Positions 11,251-23,150 of a stretch of DNA of 64,000 nt are shown here, one piece after another. Origin of the DNA: Coniochaeta sp. PMI_546 (taxonomy: Eukaryota; Ascomycota; Sordariomycetes; Coniochaetales; Coniochaetaceae); the NCBI GenBank assembly GCA_021432605.1, contig MU271150.1, positions 248,001 through 312,000 of the forward strand, read 5' to 3'. The translations under genes were made by a program, and so were the position numbers. How positions within the stretch are numbered: the first letter of the stretch is position 1; every line of letters starts with the position of its first letter. The notes under the pieces were generated by a model, which worked only from the letters and a program-made list of their open reading frames with translations, was not told the DNA's origin and made no database searches.

Positions 11251-12383
11251 GACGTGGACGGTGTTGGTGCTTGTACTGATATGAAGTCTGGAGACATAGA
11301 GGCGGCGGCGGCGGCAAGGACTGGGACGGTATAAGGCTAAGGCGCGTTGTGCATATGCGTTATGCTGCTTTGTCGGAATGGCTTGCATGGATTGGATGGT
11401 GGATGCAAATGGCGTTTGGGAAGAGCAAAATTCTAAGCATGTTTATTTGCTAAATACCGGTATCGAGGAACCAGAGGCGTGTTGTGATAAGTGTACAAGA
11501 CACAACTTTGATTTGCTTTATCAACGTCATGGTGCGAAGTGTGTTGGACCGAACACAGTCACCGGTTCAATACCTGGTTCCACATGATCAAGCACATGTT
11601 ATGCAGCTCTGTAGGTATGTTGTCGACGGGTCTTCAATTTTAAGGTCAAGCGTTACGATTGAAACAAAAATGAAAGTGGAAACCAAAAGCAAAATTTATC
11701 GACAACGACAGGAGGCCGAAGCCATTAGTTTTCGAGACTAACCCATTAACCACTCTGGCACGTTGCCAACCATCTCAAGATACTTATTCATGCGCTAATG
11801 ATGAATATATCACTTGAAAGCTTTGCCACTGGCGGAGGCATCGCTAAGACTATATTCTTTAAGTAGACCAGGAGAGTATCAAGCCATTGAGCACCTCCGC
11901 GAGAGTAATTCGGTCGATCTAATGGAAATGGCATCTTAAAAACGGCTGCGGCTCAGCACGGAGCAATTGCGGCGACTTTTTCGAGCGGGCCGGAAGTTAG
12001 TGTGATTGTTTTGCAGTGTTCCGCTCCCGTTCTCCTCTCCGCTTCCGTGTCAGCGAGCGGCACGGCACCTCCCCTGTCATTCGCGTATTCGCCAATTTAA
12101 CCTCATCAAGTAGGACAAGTTTCAATCAGTTCACGGTCGGTTCTCATCTTCTAAAGAAAGGCGAAACATACATATACATATGACGGACGTTCCGAACCCG
12201 AAGGATGGTGGACATCGTCAGCGGCGCCATCGCCGCTGGAAGTGAGGATGGTATCATAGCTCCGTACGGCCACCTCAGCTCCGATGATCTTAAATTCGCG
12301 GACTTTCCATGTAGATTCTCCTATACCACAGGCTATGATGCTTCTCTCTGCTATTCGTGTGCTCCTCTGGTTCGACATCGAAT
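11251..12383. other. Intergenic region
   Basis: This is the 3' flank of SWR1 and the promoter of the following transporter. The middle part (about 11600-11950) is AT-leaning. No gene, RNA or repeat was recognised. Confidence 0.5.
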
Positions 12384-14150
12384 ATGGGCAACCCCGGCAA
12401 ACAGGGAGACATTCAGTCAGCGGAGAGCGCTGAAGCAACAGACCCTGAATCCAGCCAAACGGCTCAACCCCCCCGAAAGTTCAACCGCAGTAAACGTTTC
12501 TGGGCCATCATAGCTACGCTCTCGATCATTAGCATTCTCAGTGCCCTCGAAAACACAGTTGTTACCACCGCCCTGCCATATATCGTGACGCAGTTGGATC
12601 TCGGCCCTCGCTATATTTGGGTTACCAATGTCTTCTTCCTGACAGGGTTCGTTTGGAATTTCCATGCATTTTGACTACACGCAACTGACACATTTCCCAG
12701 CGCCGCCGTGCAGCCGCTGTTCGGCCAACTGGCCAACATATTCGGCCGAAGATGGGTAACCATGACCATCGTCGCTCTCTTCACTGTCGGGAGCGCCATC
12801 GCGGGCGGCGCGGTCAACGGAGCTCTGCTGATTGCCGGCCGGGCAATCCAGGGTATGGGCGGTGGTGGCATCAATATCATCGTCGACATCATCATCTCGG
12901 ATCTCGTACCCCTCCGCGAGCGAGGTAACTATGTTGCCATCATCTTGCTCACATACACGGTCGGCACGACACTGGGTCCGTGGGTTGGCGGCAGCATCAT
13001 CACGAACACGTCCTGGCGATGGGTGTTCTACATAAATGTTCCGGTCGGCGGCGCAGCAATGGTGATGATATTCCTCTTCCTCCAAGTGCGCTACAACAAA
13101 GAGATGTCCCTTGCCCAAAAGCTCCGCCGTATCGACTACATCGGCAACACCATCCTCGTCGGCTCAACCGTTGCAGTCCTCTACGCCCTCACCTATGCCG
13201 GCACCCAACTTCCCTGGTCCTCACCCAAAGTCCTGGTTCCTCTCATCATCGGCCTCATTGGTCTCGCCTTGTTCATGCTCTTCGAGACCACTCCAGTGGT
13301 AAAGGAACCCGTAATCCCACCGCGTCTGTTCAAGTCCCGCACCACGAGTGCCATCTTTGCCGCGACGTTCCTCAACTCTGCCTTGCTCTATTGGTACCTG
13401 TTCTTTCTGCCCGTCTATTTCCAGGCAGTGCTGGGCAGCTCACCCGAGCAAGCGGGCATCAACCTGCTACCTGCGATCCTAGTCGCCATCCCGGGAGCGG
13501 TTGTCGCCGTGCTCCTACTCTCCAAGTTCGGACGCTACAAGCCCTTGCACCTCGCCGGTTTCGCCATCTGCACCCTCGGCGCCGGTCTCCTCACACTGAT
13601 GGACGAGCACAGCTCGCAGGCCCAGTACATCATCTACCAGTCCGTCGCCGCTGTTGGGTCCGGCATGGTTCTCAACACGCTGCTGCCCGCGGTGCAGGCG
13701 CAGATGGACGAGGGCGACCAGGCCGCCACCACCGCTGCGTGGAGCTTCATCCGTTCCTTCGGCAGTATCTGGGGTGTCGCCATCCCGGCAGCCATCTTCA
13801 ACAACCGCTTTTCGCAGCTGAGCGTCGACCGTATCACCGACCCCGCGGCGCGCGCCGTCTTCAGCGGCGGGAACAGCGCATACGAACGTGCATCGGCGGA
13901 ATTCGTGTGGTCGTTTCCCGAACCGACGAGGGGTGAGGTCAGAGGTGTCTATGCGGATGCGCTGAAGCTGGTGTGGCAGGTGTCAATTGCCTTTGCTGGC
14001 GGTGCGTTTCTGCTCGTGTGGCCGGAGAAAGAGACGAGATTGCGAACGGAGCTGGAGACCGAGTACGGCTTAGCGGAGAAGAAGGCCAAGAAGGACGAGG
14101 AGCAGGCCAAGGTCAGAGAAGATCTGGTGGTGTCAAATTTGGTATCATGA
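12384..14150 (+). CDS. MFS transporter, DHA2-type (14-span) drug/toxin efflux family
   Basis: Exons 12384-12646 and 12701-14150 join to 1713 bases and 570 residues. The start is the ATG of MGNPGKQGD; a GTG ten codons upstream is ignored. A hydrophilic N-terminus precedes ALENTVVTTALPYIV in span 1, the DHA2 pattern. Motif A reads PLFGQLANIFGRRW across the intron (residues 93-106). Motif C lies at LGPWVGGSIITNTSWRW, followed by INVPVGG. The length and number of hydrophobic segments fit 14 spans. Such pumps sit in the plasma membrane and export toxins or drugs by proton antiport; the substrate here is unknown. The intron has an unusual GTTCGT donor, a CTGAC branch and a TTTCCCAG acceptor. The gene converges on the DUF3176 gene 71 bases away, and no biosynthetic genes are adjacent. 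Confidence 0.92.
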
Positions 14151-14221
14151 ATATATATAAACAAGAACGGTAGAGTGGAAGAAATAGGTCGTAATCTACC
14201 GCGCATGGCGATCATCAATCA

Positions 14222-16444
14222 TCAATCATCCGTCATCAACCGCCTCAGCGAGCCACCTCCGCCAGTCCCCTCGGTTGTGGAATCCAGGTTAGTAAGATAG
14301 CCGGAATCATACCCCCCGAACACGCGGCCCTGACGCCTCGTATCAAGCTGTTTGACATTGTCGTGCTCCTCCATGACAGTCTTTTCTCCCCCGCTTCCTT
14401 CTTCCCGACCAGTTCCTAGCCCAACAACGAGTCCGCCGTCTCCTCTCTCCAACCTCACCCTCATCCGCCTAGCCCTCGACCTCAGCCTCTCAAAACCTCC
14501 CATCCCACCCAGCTCATTCCTAACCTCCGGTCTCAGAGCGCAAAGCGTAGCAAGACTCGAGCTCTTGAAGACCTGCATCCCCTTCCTCCCAGTAGCCAAA
14601 ATCGTGAGAAACAGGAACACGAGCGTGAACCCGAGCTGCAAGGACAACACAGATATCCACCCCCAGTGGACCTTCACAAACGCCTGCGGCGTATACGCCG
14701 TCCCGTCAATGACCGGATCCGTCGTCGAGGTGAAGTGCACCGCTTCCATGCGGACCAGGTTCGTGATGGTCCGCGCGATATTGGCCGCCACCTGTCTGGA
14801 GCTCTTGAGCTGCTCCAGCGGCGCCGGGGTCGGGGCCATGAAGTCCCCCAGCACCGAGAGGGCGAAGGCCTTGGCTACCCCGCCGCCGTTGGAGGTCACG
14901 ACGCCGTGGCTGGGGTCCATGAGGACCGAGTCCCACATGGTCGCTGCCAGGAGGCCGGAGACGGTCAGCCCCGTCCACACGTTGACGGTGTAGTTTTCCG
15001 TCTGAGAGGTCTCGGCCGGGGGTTCGAGCTCGACGGCGGCGGGGCCGAAGGTCGCGTTGCAGGTGCCTGCCGTGTAGCATGGGTAGAAGTCGTGGCTCCA
15101 CGCCATGTTGAGGGTTTGGGTGTTTTCGGATTGCTGCGTCGAGGGTTTCACCTCCGAGCGTGTGGCTACCTCGGTCGTGGTGTGCTCGCCCGCCTTGACG
15201 CGAGACGAGTAGCTCTTGGTGCACCACCAGAATGTCAAGCCCAGGAAATGGAAGGAGTCCATGTCCAGCGGGTCGGAGCTGTTTAGCATCTTGACCGGGT
15301 AGGCGACGAAGTTGTCGTTCAGTATCAGATTCTTTACCGAGTCGTTGAATGAGTTGCTGGGGCTCAACATGGGCCCCAGGATGACGGGGTAGAAACCCGG
15401 TAATGCCTGTGCCTGGAAGTTGGCCCACCCGTAGATGTCGCCGTTGCTTTTGATGGATGTGTACAGAATTTGGAGTCGTTTGGAGGTGATGTTCCTCATA
15501 TTCTCGAGCAGGGCTGTGTTGCCTTGGGCTGTCAGGTTGACGACATCGCTGCACACTGCGAGGGAGCCGTAGGTGGGCCAGACACAGTCGCCGGATGAGC
15601 AGACGGGCGCTACGTGGGGTGCTTCTTCGTTGGGTGGGTAGAAGCCGCCTTGGTACACTGCTTGCTGCTCGCGGACTGCTTCGAAGGGGCCTGGAATAAG
15701 TTCGCTGCCGTTGTAGACGGAAAAGCCGGTTGCGCGCTCAATGGTAGCGACCTCGGTGCCATTGTTGGCCTTGGCTTGGATGACAGGGTATGTTATGGCC
15801 ATTTGGGTGAAGGTAGATGTCAGCAGTCCGCTGACGAGAATCAGGGCACCAAAAGACGGTAGGAAGCCCTTGAAGCGCAAGAGGAGCTTCCAGCTGCCCC
15901 AGCCCCCTTTGGTCGCCTCATCGAATGTCTGGAAGTCGATGAGCGGCCGCCGCTTGCTGGAGAGGAACCATATCCATTTGAGCTGCCCCAAACCTTCGAC
16001 GATGGCCATAACGAAGGTGACTTTGGCCAGGGAGGCTAGAAACGCCACGATAGTATTCAAGTTGGTGTTCAACGGCCATTGTGGGGGAGGTTTGCCGTCT
16101 GCCCGCCAGAGGATGATGACGATCGCTATCAGACACAACAGGCCGGCAAACAGCACCAGAATCTCTGTTGCCCACCACCATGGGCTGCGATGTGGCCTTT
16201 CCTCTCCGCCGAGCTCTGGGTCAACGTTGGCCCCGAGAAGGTGTCGCTGAGACACCGATGATTTCCTGCCTTTGTCCGCCTCATCATGCTCCTGCACTTC
16301 AGTATCACCAGACAGCGTCCTTGTGTCGCCGAAGGACAGTGCTGAGTCGCTTATCGAGACATTCTCCAAGGAGTGTCGTGGGTATGGAGAGGTTGAAGTT
16401 GATCGTTTTTGCAGTTTGCGGGGTGATCGCGGGTAGTTGTCCAT
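14222..16444 (-). CDS. DUF3176-domain fungal membrane protein
   Basis: An intron-free frame of 740 residues. After a hydrophilic N-terminus of about 85 residues comes SPWWWATEILVLFAGLLCLI, a first membrane span, then a WPLNTNLNTIVAFLASLAKV block, GLGQLKWIWFLSSKRRPLID and GGWGSWKLL. This order is diagnostic of DUF3176. A third span at about 195-215 is followed by a long, probably extracellular region (about 220-620) with several N-glycosylation sequons and cysteines (CSSGDCVW, CTAGTCNAT). The final span lies near 625-645 (VLSLQLGFTLVFLFLTILA), ahead of a cytosolic tail. No function is established for the family, whose members are numerous in Pezizomycotina. The gene ends 71 bases from the convergent transporter, so the two transcripts may overlap. 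Confidence 0.9.
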   Translation of the reverse strand: MDNYPRSPRKLQKRSTSTSPYPRHSLENVSISDSALSFGDTRTLSGDTEVQEHDEADKGRKSSVSQRHLLGANVDPELGGEERPHRSPWWWATEILVLFAGLLCLIAIVIILWRADGKPPPQWPLNTNLNTIVAFLASLAKVTFVMAIVEGLGQLKWIWFLSSKRRPLIDFQTFDEATKGGWGSWKLLLRFKGFLPSFGALILVSGLLTSTFTQMAITYPVIQAKANNGTEVATIERATGFSVYNGSELIPGPFEAVREQQAVYQGGFYPPNEEAPHVAPVCSSGDCVWPTYGSLAVCSDVVNLTAQGNTALLENMRNITSKRLQILYTSIKSNGDIYGWANFQAQALPGFYPVILGPMLSPSNSFNDSVKNLILNDNFVAYPVKMLNSSDPLDMDSFHFLGLTFWWCTKSYSSRVKAGEHTTTEVATRSEVKPSTQQSENTQTLNMAWSHDFYPCYTAGTCNATFGPAAVELEPPAETSQTENYTVNVWTGLTVSGLLAATMWDSVLMDPSHGVVTSNGGGVAKAFALSVLGDFMAPTPAPLEQLKSSRQVAANIARTITNLVRMEAVHFTSTTDPVIDGTAYTPQAFVKVHWGWISVLSLQLGFTLVFLFLTILATGRKGMQVFKSSSLATLCALRPEVRNELGGMGGFERLRSRARRMRVRLERGDGGLVVGLGTGREEGSGGEKTVMEEHDNVKQLDTRRQGRVFGGYDSGYLTNLDSTTEGTGGGGSLRRLMTDD

Positions 16445-17578
16445 GGCGACATATTACCACATAGTCATTCCACGATCGTGGCTAGCTGAAATCACAGACT
16501 ATCGTGGTATGCCCGAGCTGGCAGATGGATATATGTCAGGTCCAGTGCTATGTTTGCCGCCGCACCATGCCACCATGCAGTGACCTAGATGAGCTGCTAC
16601 CATACCCATCAGAGGTTGGTGGTTGCATCACGTCGCCGACCTGGAAAGCCAAGCACCGGGTATCTTGGTAGCTACATGAGGCTGGTTGCTCATGCAGATA
16701 AGATGCAGCTCTCATTGGACTGCAATACGCCAGACCGTCTTCACCCTTAGGGCTGTGCTGCCCGCCATTTGAGTTTCCCCCATTGAAGGGCCGAGCTGTG
16801 ACCGCGTCGCACTTTGAGTTGCTAACTGGCAGTCAGCACTCAATCTGACAGCGGGACTGCAAGCTGGCAGTGATGAAAGAATCTTTCGATGGACTTTTGG
16901 TATGGCGGTCAAGAGGTCCCTGAAAATGGCTGGATGGATAAGCCAATACGTAAGCGTCGTCGCATTGAGGGTGGAGAAGTCTTCGTTGTCTGCACGACAC
17001 TGAGTGATGCCCCGCAAGGTCCCCTAATCAGATCACTTCTTGCTTGCACAGCCGCAACTCGTGTACGGACATGCCGTTGATGAAGCGCACATGCACTTCA
17101 ACGTTGCACATCATGTCGAATGTGTCACCTACGCGTTTCCACATCGTCTCTCGAGGATCTTCTATGCATCACGTGTCAGGCATCACCAAAGAAGATGTTC
17201 CATACGTGGAGATGAGATGATCTAATTCCTCAGATCTAAACCTCTACCGCCCCAAGCTGCCACCATGCTTAGCCCAGGCTAACCAAGGGGAAAAATATGC
17301 CACACCGTGCGGCCCATCCTATGTATCCGGCAGCATAATATGCAGACATGCCTGCCGCCCCAAAAAACGCCATGGCCGTGTATAGAGCAGACTTGACTAA
17401 CCAATCCCCCTCCCCTTGCTTTTGCTCATGGTGTGATAACCAGATATTCTTCCCCTGCTATTAGACATTCGATACCAACAAACGACAATGAGAATGGAGA
17501 TTACAAAACGTAGAAACAGGTGGAAATCCAGAAAGGAAAAGGAAAATAAGTACAGCACGCGCCGCTGATCAGGGTATC
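16445..17578. other. Intergenic region
   Basis: This stretch holds the promoter of the DUF3176 gene and the 3' flank of the next transporter. Only short random frames are present; I see no gene, RNA or repeat. Confidence 0.5.
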
Positions 17579-19366
17579 TCACGCAGCAACCATCTCAATC
17601 TTCTTGCCCTTCACGCTCTTCCACTCAATCGCCAGCGCACCGATGATGCTCAGCGTACCCATGGCCACGAAGACAATGAACGTCTGCGTCAGAGCGTCGC
17701 TGTAAGCCTGCGTGACGCCAGGGAGCTGGGCGGGGTCGATCGTACTCTGGATAGCCGTGGCGCCGGTACCGAGGACGACCATCGGGTTGAGGCCCGGTAC
17801 ATACTCGGTGACGTACTGGACGAGCTTGTTGGTGAAGACGTTTTGCGACACCGAGATGAAGAGAGCGCCGCCGAGGGTTTGCATAAAGGTGATGACTGAT
17901 GTGCCGGTCGGCACGTCCTTCATGTCGAGGACGGTCTGGACGGCGATGAATGGCTGCTGGAAGCCGAGACCTAGACCGGCGCCGACGAGGACTTGGTAGC
18001 CGATCCAGGCTGGCCGTCCTGTGTCCGGCTCGAAGGTGGTGAGGAGTCCAAAGCCGACGGCGGCTATGCTCGTGCCGACGATCATGAACGGTGCGTAGTA
18101 ACCGACAATGGTCACGACAGCGCCAGCGATGACGGAGAAGATAACGACCGCAATCAGCATGGGCAAGTTCATGATACCGGAGTTGACAGCGGTGGCGCCC
18201 TTGACGGCCTGGAACCAGATGGGCAGGTAGAACACCGCGCCGAGGAAGGCAGCGCCCACGCTGAAGGAGTCCAGGCTCGCCGACCAGACGGAGCGCTTGA
18301 AGAAGATGCGGGGCGGCACGGTGGCCTTGTCCTGCTGCTTGTACTGGTCGAAGAGGAACAGAGCAATCAGGACGCCGAAAAGGACAAACAGAAGGATGAT
18401 GCGCCAGCTGTTCCACGCGTACTCGGTGCCGCCCCACTGCAGGGCGAGGAGCAGGCAGATGATGCCAGGCATGAACAGGGCCGTGCCGAAGGGGTCGAAC
18501 TGCCAGAAGCGCTGCTCCCACGTCTCGGTGTTCTTCTTGCGCACTGGGTCCGGGAAGAAGATGGCAATGGTGATGATGGTGACGGCGCCGATGGGGAGGT
18601 TGATGAAGAAGCACCACCGCCAGGTGACCTTGTCGGTGAAGACGCCGCCGAGGAGCGGTCCGGACACGGAAGCAATTCCGTACATGCTGCCGACAAGGCC
18701 GGTGTAGATGGGCCGCTTCTCGAGCGGCACCGAGTACGCGAGAATGATGAGAGCGCCGGAGAAGAGACCTGCCGAGCCGACACCTGCAATGGCGCGGCCG
18801 ATGATGAGAGCCAGGCTGTTGGGCGCGACGCCGCAAATCAAGCTGCCGAGCTCAAAGAAGCCGATGGCGATGAGGAACACCCACTTGATGCTGAAGAAGG
18901 TGTAGAAGCGGCCGAAGAGAAGCTGCAACGCGGCCGTGGTAAGCATGTAGGCGCTTCCATACCAGCCGACATCAGCCAGACTGTGAAACTGATCCGTGAT
19001 TTTGGGGATGGCCGTCGCGATGATGGCGTTGTCTAGGGCCATCAGGAAAACAGCCAAGCACAAGGCGAGGTTGATCAAGCCCAGCTTCATGCCCGAGGGA
19101 TACTCGGTGCCATCTTCGCGGGTGGTGGTGGGCCTGAGAGAGTGCTCGCCTTGCGACGCCGCTGTCCGTTGCTGTGTGAGGTCATGGTGCTTCTCGTCGT
19201 CGCCAGTCTGTTGCTGTGGGTTTGCTTCCGACTGCTCGACCTGCTCAGACGCGGTGTCTTCGTTGAATGACCGGGCCTTCTCCGACAGGCTTGTGCTGCT
19301 TCCGGCTATGGTGGGTGCTTCTGAGTCGGCCGTGGTGATGGCCGATCCAGCCTTGAGATCCGTCAT
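17579..19366 (-). CDS. MFS transporter, DHA2-type (14-span) efflux pump
   Basis: An intron-free frame of 595 residues. The first 85 residues are hydrophilic and rich in Ser, Glu and Gln. Span 1 is LALCLAVFLMALDNAIIATA, followed by IPKITDQFHSLADVGWYGSAY, a signature of the DHA2 toxin-pump group that includes AflT-like transporters. Motif A corresponds to LLFGRFYTFFSIKW. Motif C reads SVSGPLLGGVFTDKVTWRW with INLPIGA after it, and about 14 hydrophobic segments can be counted. Proton-driven export across the plasma membrane is the family role; the substrate cannot be predicted. The start codon is the first ATG of the frame. The gene is followed upstream by a 3.8 kb gap, and no secondary-metabolite synthase gene is in view. 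It is less similar to the transporter at 12.4 kb than to AflT-like pumps, judging by the span 1-2 region. Confidence 0.93.
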   Translation of the reverse strand: MTDLKAGSAITTADSEAPTIAGSSTSLSEKARSFNEDTASEQVEQSEANPQQQTGDDEKHHDLTQQRTAASQGEHSLRPTTTREDGTEYPSGMKLGLINLALCLAVFLMALDNAIIATAIPKITDQFHSLADVGWYGSAYMLTTAALQLLFGRFYTFFSIKWVFLIAIGFFELGSLICGVAPNSLALIIGRAIAGVGSAGLFSGALIILAYSVPLEKRPIYTGLVGSMYGIASVSGPLLGGVFTDKVTWRWCFFINLPIGAVTIITIAIFFPDPVRKKNTETWEQRFWQFDPFGTALFMPGIICLLLALQWGGTEYAWNSWRIILLFVLFGVLIALFLFDQYKQQDKATVPPRIFFKRSVWSASLDSFSVGAAFLGAVFYLPIWFQAVKGATAVNSGIMNLPMLIAVVIFSVIAGAVVTIVGYYAPFMIVGTSIAAVGFGLLTTFEPDTGRPAWIGYQVLVGAGLGLGFQQPFIAVQTVLDMKDVPTGTSVITFMQTLGGALFISVSQNVFTNKLVQYVTEYVPGLNPMVVLGTGATAIQSTIDPAQLPGVTQAYSDALTQTFIVFVAMGTLSIIGALAIEWKSVKGKKIEMVAA

Positions 19367-22300
19367 CCTGTCCGAGCTCTTACTTGGAACTCTTTGGACT
19401 TATTTTCAAGACCGATCCGAATACTATGTACGCGACTGTGTCGCGGGTCTCACAAGTGATTGGACAATTGAAGGAGAATGATGAGTAACAAGAGAAATGG
19501 ATACGCAGAGTACGCTAAAGGGACGGTAGCGGGCCGTCTGATGTGAGAGGTTCCCAACAAGTCACGAAAGTCTGGAGAAGAAGAGAGACACAAGAATAGT
19601 AATCCGGAGACCTGGAGGCAACGAACAGAAAGGTTTCGGACGGAGGTTCGGGGTAGCGATTGTTAAATAAGGTGTGCCTGTTTCGGCCGCTAACAAGTCT
19701 CCGTCGGTCGAGCCGTGTAATTTAGACACGGCCAGCTAGTTGATCCTAGCGGACGCCTCCCCGTGCCTTGATGGCTCTCCTTTTTCTCCTTTTGGGGCTT
19801 TTTGGGGTGCCACTACGGCCCAATTGTGATCCGAGAGTCAGCGTGGACCCGTGGGAACACAGCGCCCATGGGTGCATGGGAAGAGACAAGGTGGGATTGG
19901 ATCTGACAAGGCGATTGGGACATGGTGTCACTGGTACCTGGATGTCGCATTTCCAGAAACAAAAAGAAAATAGCGACTGAGGCACACGTTTTGGCTGCTC
20001 GTCGGGGCCACATTTGACTCTCTCGGCCGACAGCGCACAATTAACCCCGATTGCGTGTGCGTGTCAGCCATCTCGCATTACACTAAGGTAGGCAAACGCA
20101 CATCGCAAACCGCGGAATCCTGCACCAATGGAATGCATCTTCGCACCAGTCTGTTTGCCCGACGCCGTCTCCCTGGATTGTACCCGGTACCTTTCACTGA
20201 TTGAGATCCTCCCTACAACAGTCAACAAGCGTTGACAAACGCTAGTAGGCTGGCTAGCAATGGTGTAGGATTATTCCCGTCTGACGGAGTTCCGCCCAGC
20301 ATACCATAGTACAAATTAACCTTTGTTCTAGGCCACACATATCCAGGGAGGGGATTTCCAAAGAGTTACCGTTCCGAATACGATATACGATATCACCTCG
20401 GAGAGTTGCCAATTGGTGTATGCCTGTATTGCCTGGTGGGTGAGAAAAGTGACGATGCTGCGGCTGCCAAGGCTTGTAGTGACTCATTGAATTGGGGTTG
20501 CAGACTGCGAATTTTCTAGTGTCGCGGGTTTGATGTTATGAGGCTGAATTAAGGTGCAATTAGCGCTTGCTGGTAGGTAACTGTAATGCAATTAAGGTCC
20601 GAATACGCCCGATCTCCGCAGCATTTTAGGGGGGGGTTCAATGGACTTGGAATTGCACTGAAGCACGACCGCCTCGCGGCTTGAGTGTACGATCAACGTC
20701 TACACGGGTAGAGGGGGATATGGAAGACGTCACGAGCTTGTCTGGCGAGCTGTCCATTCGCTGAATCCCGGCCGTAACTGTTCTTTGCTGGTGAAGGTTG
20801 CTTTCTTGTCATTTGCTCAAAGGATCAAGATGACCGCGTCACAACAGGATCCCACGACCACTGCATCAGCCGCTCCTTCCTTCGCTTCATTGGGCCTCCC
20901 TGATCTCCAGTTTCCAATCTGACGGGCCCTCTTTCCGCCTTCGCAAGTGCACCCTATTGGCTGTAAAGTGACCGATGTTGTTCCTGCTGAGATAAGCCAA
21001 AGAGCTAGTCCAGTCGGGGATGTTCCGAGCCCACGTTCGTCCTTTTTTTCTCTTCTTAACTCCGCCGAGGTTCGGCGGAATGAATTACATTACGTTACTT
21101 CCTCTCTGGTCTCTAGAGTTCTATAATTCCCTGCGCTCTGCAATGCTCGAGTCGAACGCGTCGTCTTTCTCCGTTTAGAGCCCAGTTTTTGGATGATTCT
21201 ATTCAATGATGAACCATCACTGCGTTCGTGGCTGTAGCGTTCTTACCACTGTGTGATATTTGTGACTTGGCTCCGACTAATCGTGTGAGCTGTCAAGGCA
21301 TATATATTCAGCCTGCCGAAGTCGAAGCTCGTCCACAAAGGCCAAACCCTTCCTACACTTTCTATGCGTCAGTGGTGAAGCAGGGTCTTGCTGTTATTTG
21401 TTGTGCGATGGGAAATCACTTGTGGGCGCTCTTTGAGTTCCTGATGGCCTCCATTGTTGCACAAAGCTAAGTGGCTTGAGTACAGTGTGCCGCTCCATTC
21501 AAGTGTTCGCCTAACGGTCAAAATCACTCCAATCAAATGCGCAGAAGATCGATGAGCTCGGCGAGACTTGGGACCCTGCGAAACGAGCTCATTGTTAGCA
21601 TTGAGAGTCGAGGTATGCTAAAGACTCGAAAGGACTCGCCGCTCCAAGGCCAGACCGATCTCAATTAGGGGCCAGTACGAACTGGTACGATATGGCACGG
21701 CATCGAGATATTAGCAGGGAATACTTGGCTCGAGCCTGGAGTGATGTATGGCAGAAACATCGACCACCCAGTGCCAGCACTTGTCCTTGAAGACTTTGAT
21801 GCGACGATGGGCACTCACCGTTTCGTCCTGCCCCCCATCCGATACTCTTACGAGGACGGCTCCGGAGAAGACGTCCCTGACGCTCTTCGTCTGCCTGAGG
21901 CCGGCAGTGGCACTGCGGTTCCTTTGAAACGGTAGGTCCATTCATAATACCAGGCATGGGGGCAAATTCGAAGGTGTGTTTGGATAAAAGTGATTCTCTT
22001 TTCCTTGAAACGTGCCCGGCTTGCTCAAATGCTCTCTCCTGCAAATACTCGATTCTCTCTACAAGTCTGTCGAGTATTGTCAACCCGGCGCTTGAATGCA
22101 TGATCAGTGCGATTTGGGACTGCCTCCGACATCGAGCTCGATGACAGCAGCCATGTCATGATTTGTTCGGTCGATCAACTTCGACAACCATCCAAGGCAT
22201 GTACCAGCGTTTGATCGGGATGCAGACTCGGCGCTGGACACTGTTCTATCAATTGGTAACTAGGACTTCATATATACAACAAATATTGACTGCCGCAGTC

Positions 22301-23150
22301 CTCTAAGTCAAGCTCTTATCCAGCAATATTCAACGGCCGGGTATGAGAGGTCATAACGCGAATTCTCTATCCTGCAAGCACTACAAGCTGATCACATCCC
22401 TGTATGCCTTCGCAAGAGAGAGCCTATGATCATTTTCACGACAGCGAAGACTCGAGGACTTCGAAGGTTTGCGACCGGAGGCCAAGAGACTGTTGAGAGA
22501 CCAACCACCTGGGGAGAAATGCCTGGATGGTGGACCAAGAAAAATCCCCATGCCGCTTTTGGTACCGAAATATTGCGAAGCAATCCCATTGGCGATGAAT
22601 GCTGCAATATATCAGCTGTCAACACCTCCTACCACCCCACTCTACCTGGCGAGTCCACATAGGGCATGTCCTCACAGCGATTGTGCGGCACAATGCTGGG
22701 AAGCTCTGTCATTGGCCTAGACTGTTGACCCGGTATGGACCAATTTGTATGGGAGCTCTGGAATTGAACCACGATTACGTTGCCTCGTCCCGACAGTGAT
22801 AATGCATTCACTATAGCATCGTCTGTGTCACCCACCTCAACTGGCAGGTCTTTTTGATGTTGAGGTGCACAGGACAAGCAGAGACACTGCGGCCACACGA
22901 TGAATCTTCCCACAAACGATGTAACCTTGAATCTGGGCACCTCTGGGTTCCCCTCTCATGATCAGCGAGGCCATCTCCATTGCTAGTCTAGGGTCTTGTG
23001 CTGCTGCCCCATCTGCGTTAGAATTAATATAAGTTTGACCGCAGATACCTGACAGTCCCGTCGAGGCCAGAGTTCGGTCTTGCATGATAGGAGAAACGGA
23101 CGCAGCTTTCTCAAGACAACATAGACGTGAGGCCAAGTGACAAAGCGACC
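19367..23150. other. Long gene-poor region between two divergent transporter genes
   Basis: These 3.8 kb separate the start codons of the DHA2 pump and the Dal5-type transporter. I find no convincing gene. A perfect 8-base inverted repeat with a 3-base spacer (TCCGCCGA, GGT, TCGGCGGA) lies at 21061-21079. Frames of 146 codons (minus, 21661-22101) and 65-80 codons elsewhere lack recognisable motifs. No tRNA or repeat was found. The stretch could hold long leaders, a non-coding RNA or a decayed gene. Confidence 0.45.
21061..21079. promoter_or_regulatory. Inverted repeat with CCG/CGG half-sites
   Basis: Arms TCCGCCGA and TCGGCGGA are perfect complements separated by GGT. Zn(II)2Cys6 regulators bind paired CGG triplets, so this could be an operator-like site, but it lies about 1.7-2.1 kb from the nearest start codons. 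It could equally be a chance hairpin. Confidence 0.25.

Noticed and set aside
12980-13936. A 318-codon plus-strand frame overlapping the first DHA2 transporter
   Set aside because: It is an out-of-frame shadow, rich in Arg, His and Pro, of a well-supported transporter frame.
17993-19036. A 347-codon plus-strand frame within the DHA2 transporter gene
   Set aside because: It is rich in Asp, Glu, Arg and Gly as expected of a frame antisense to a GC-rich membrane-protein gene.
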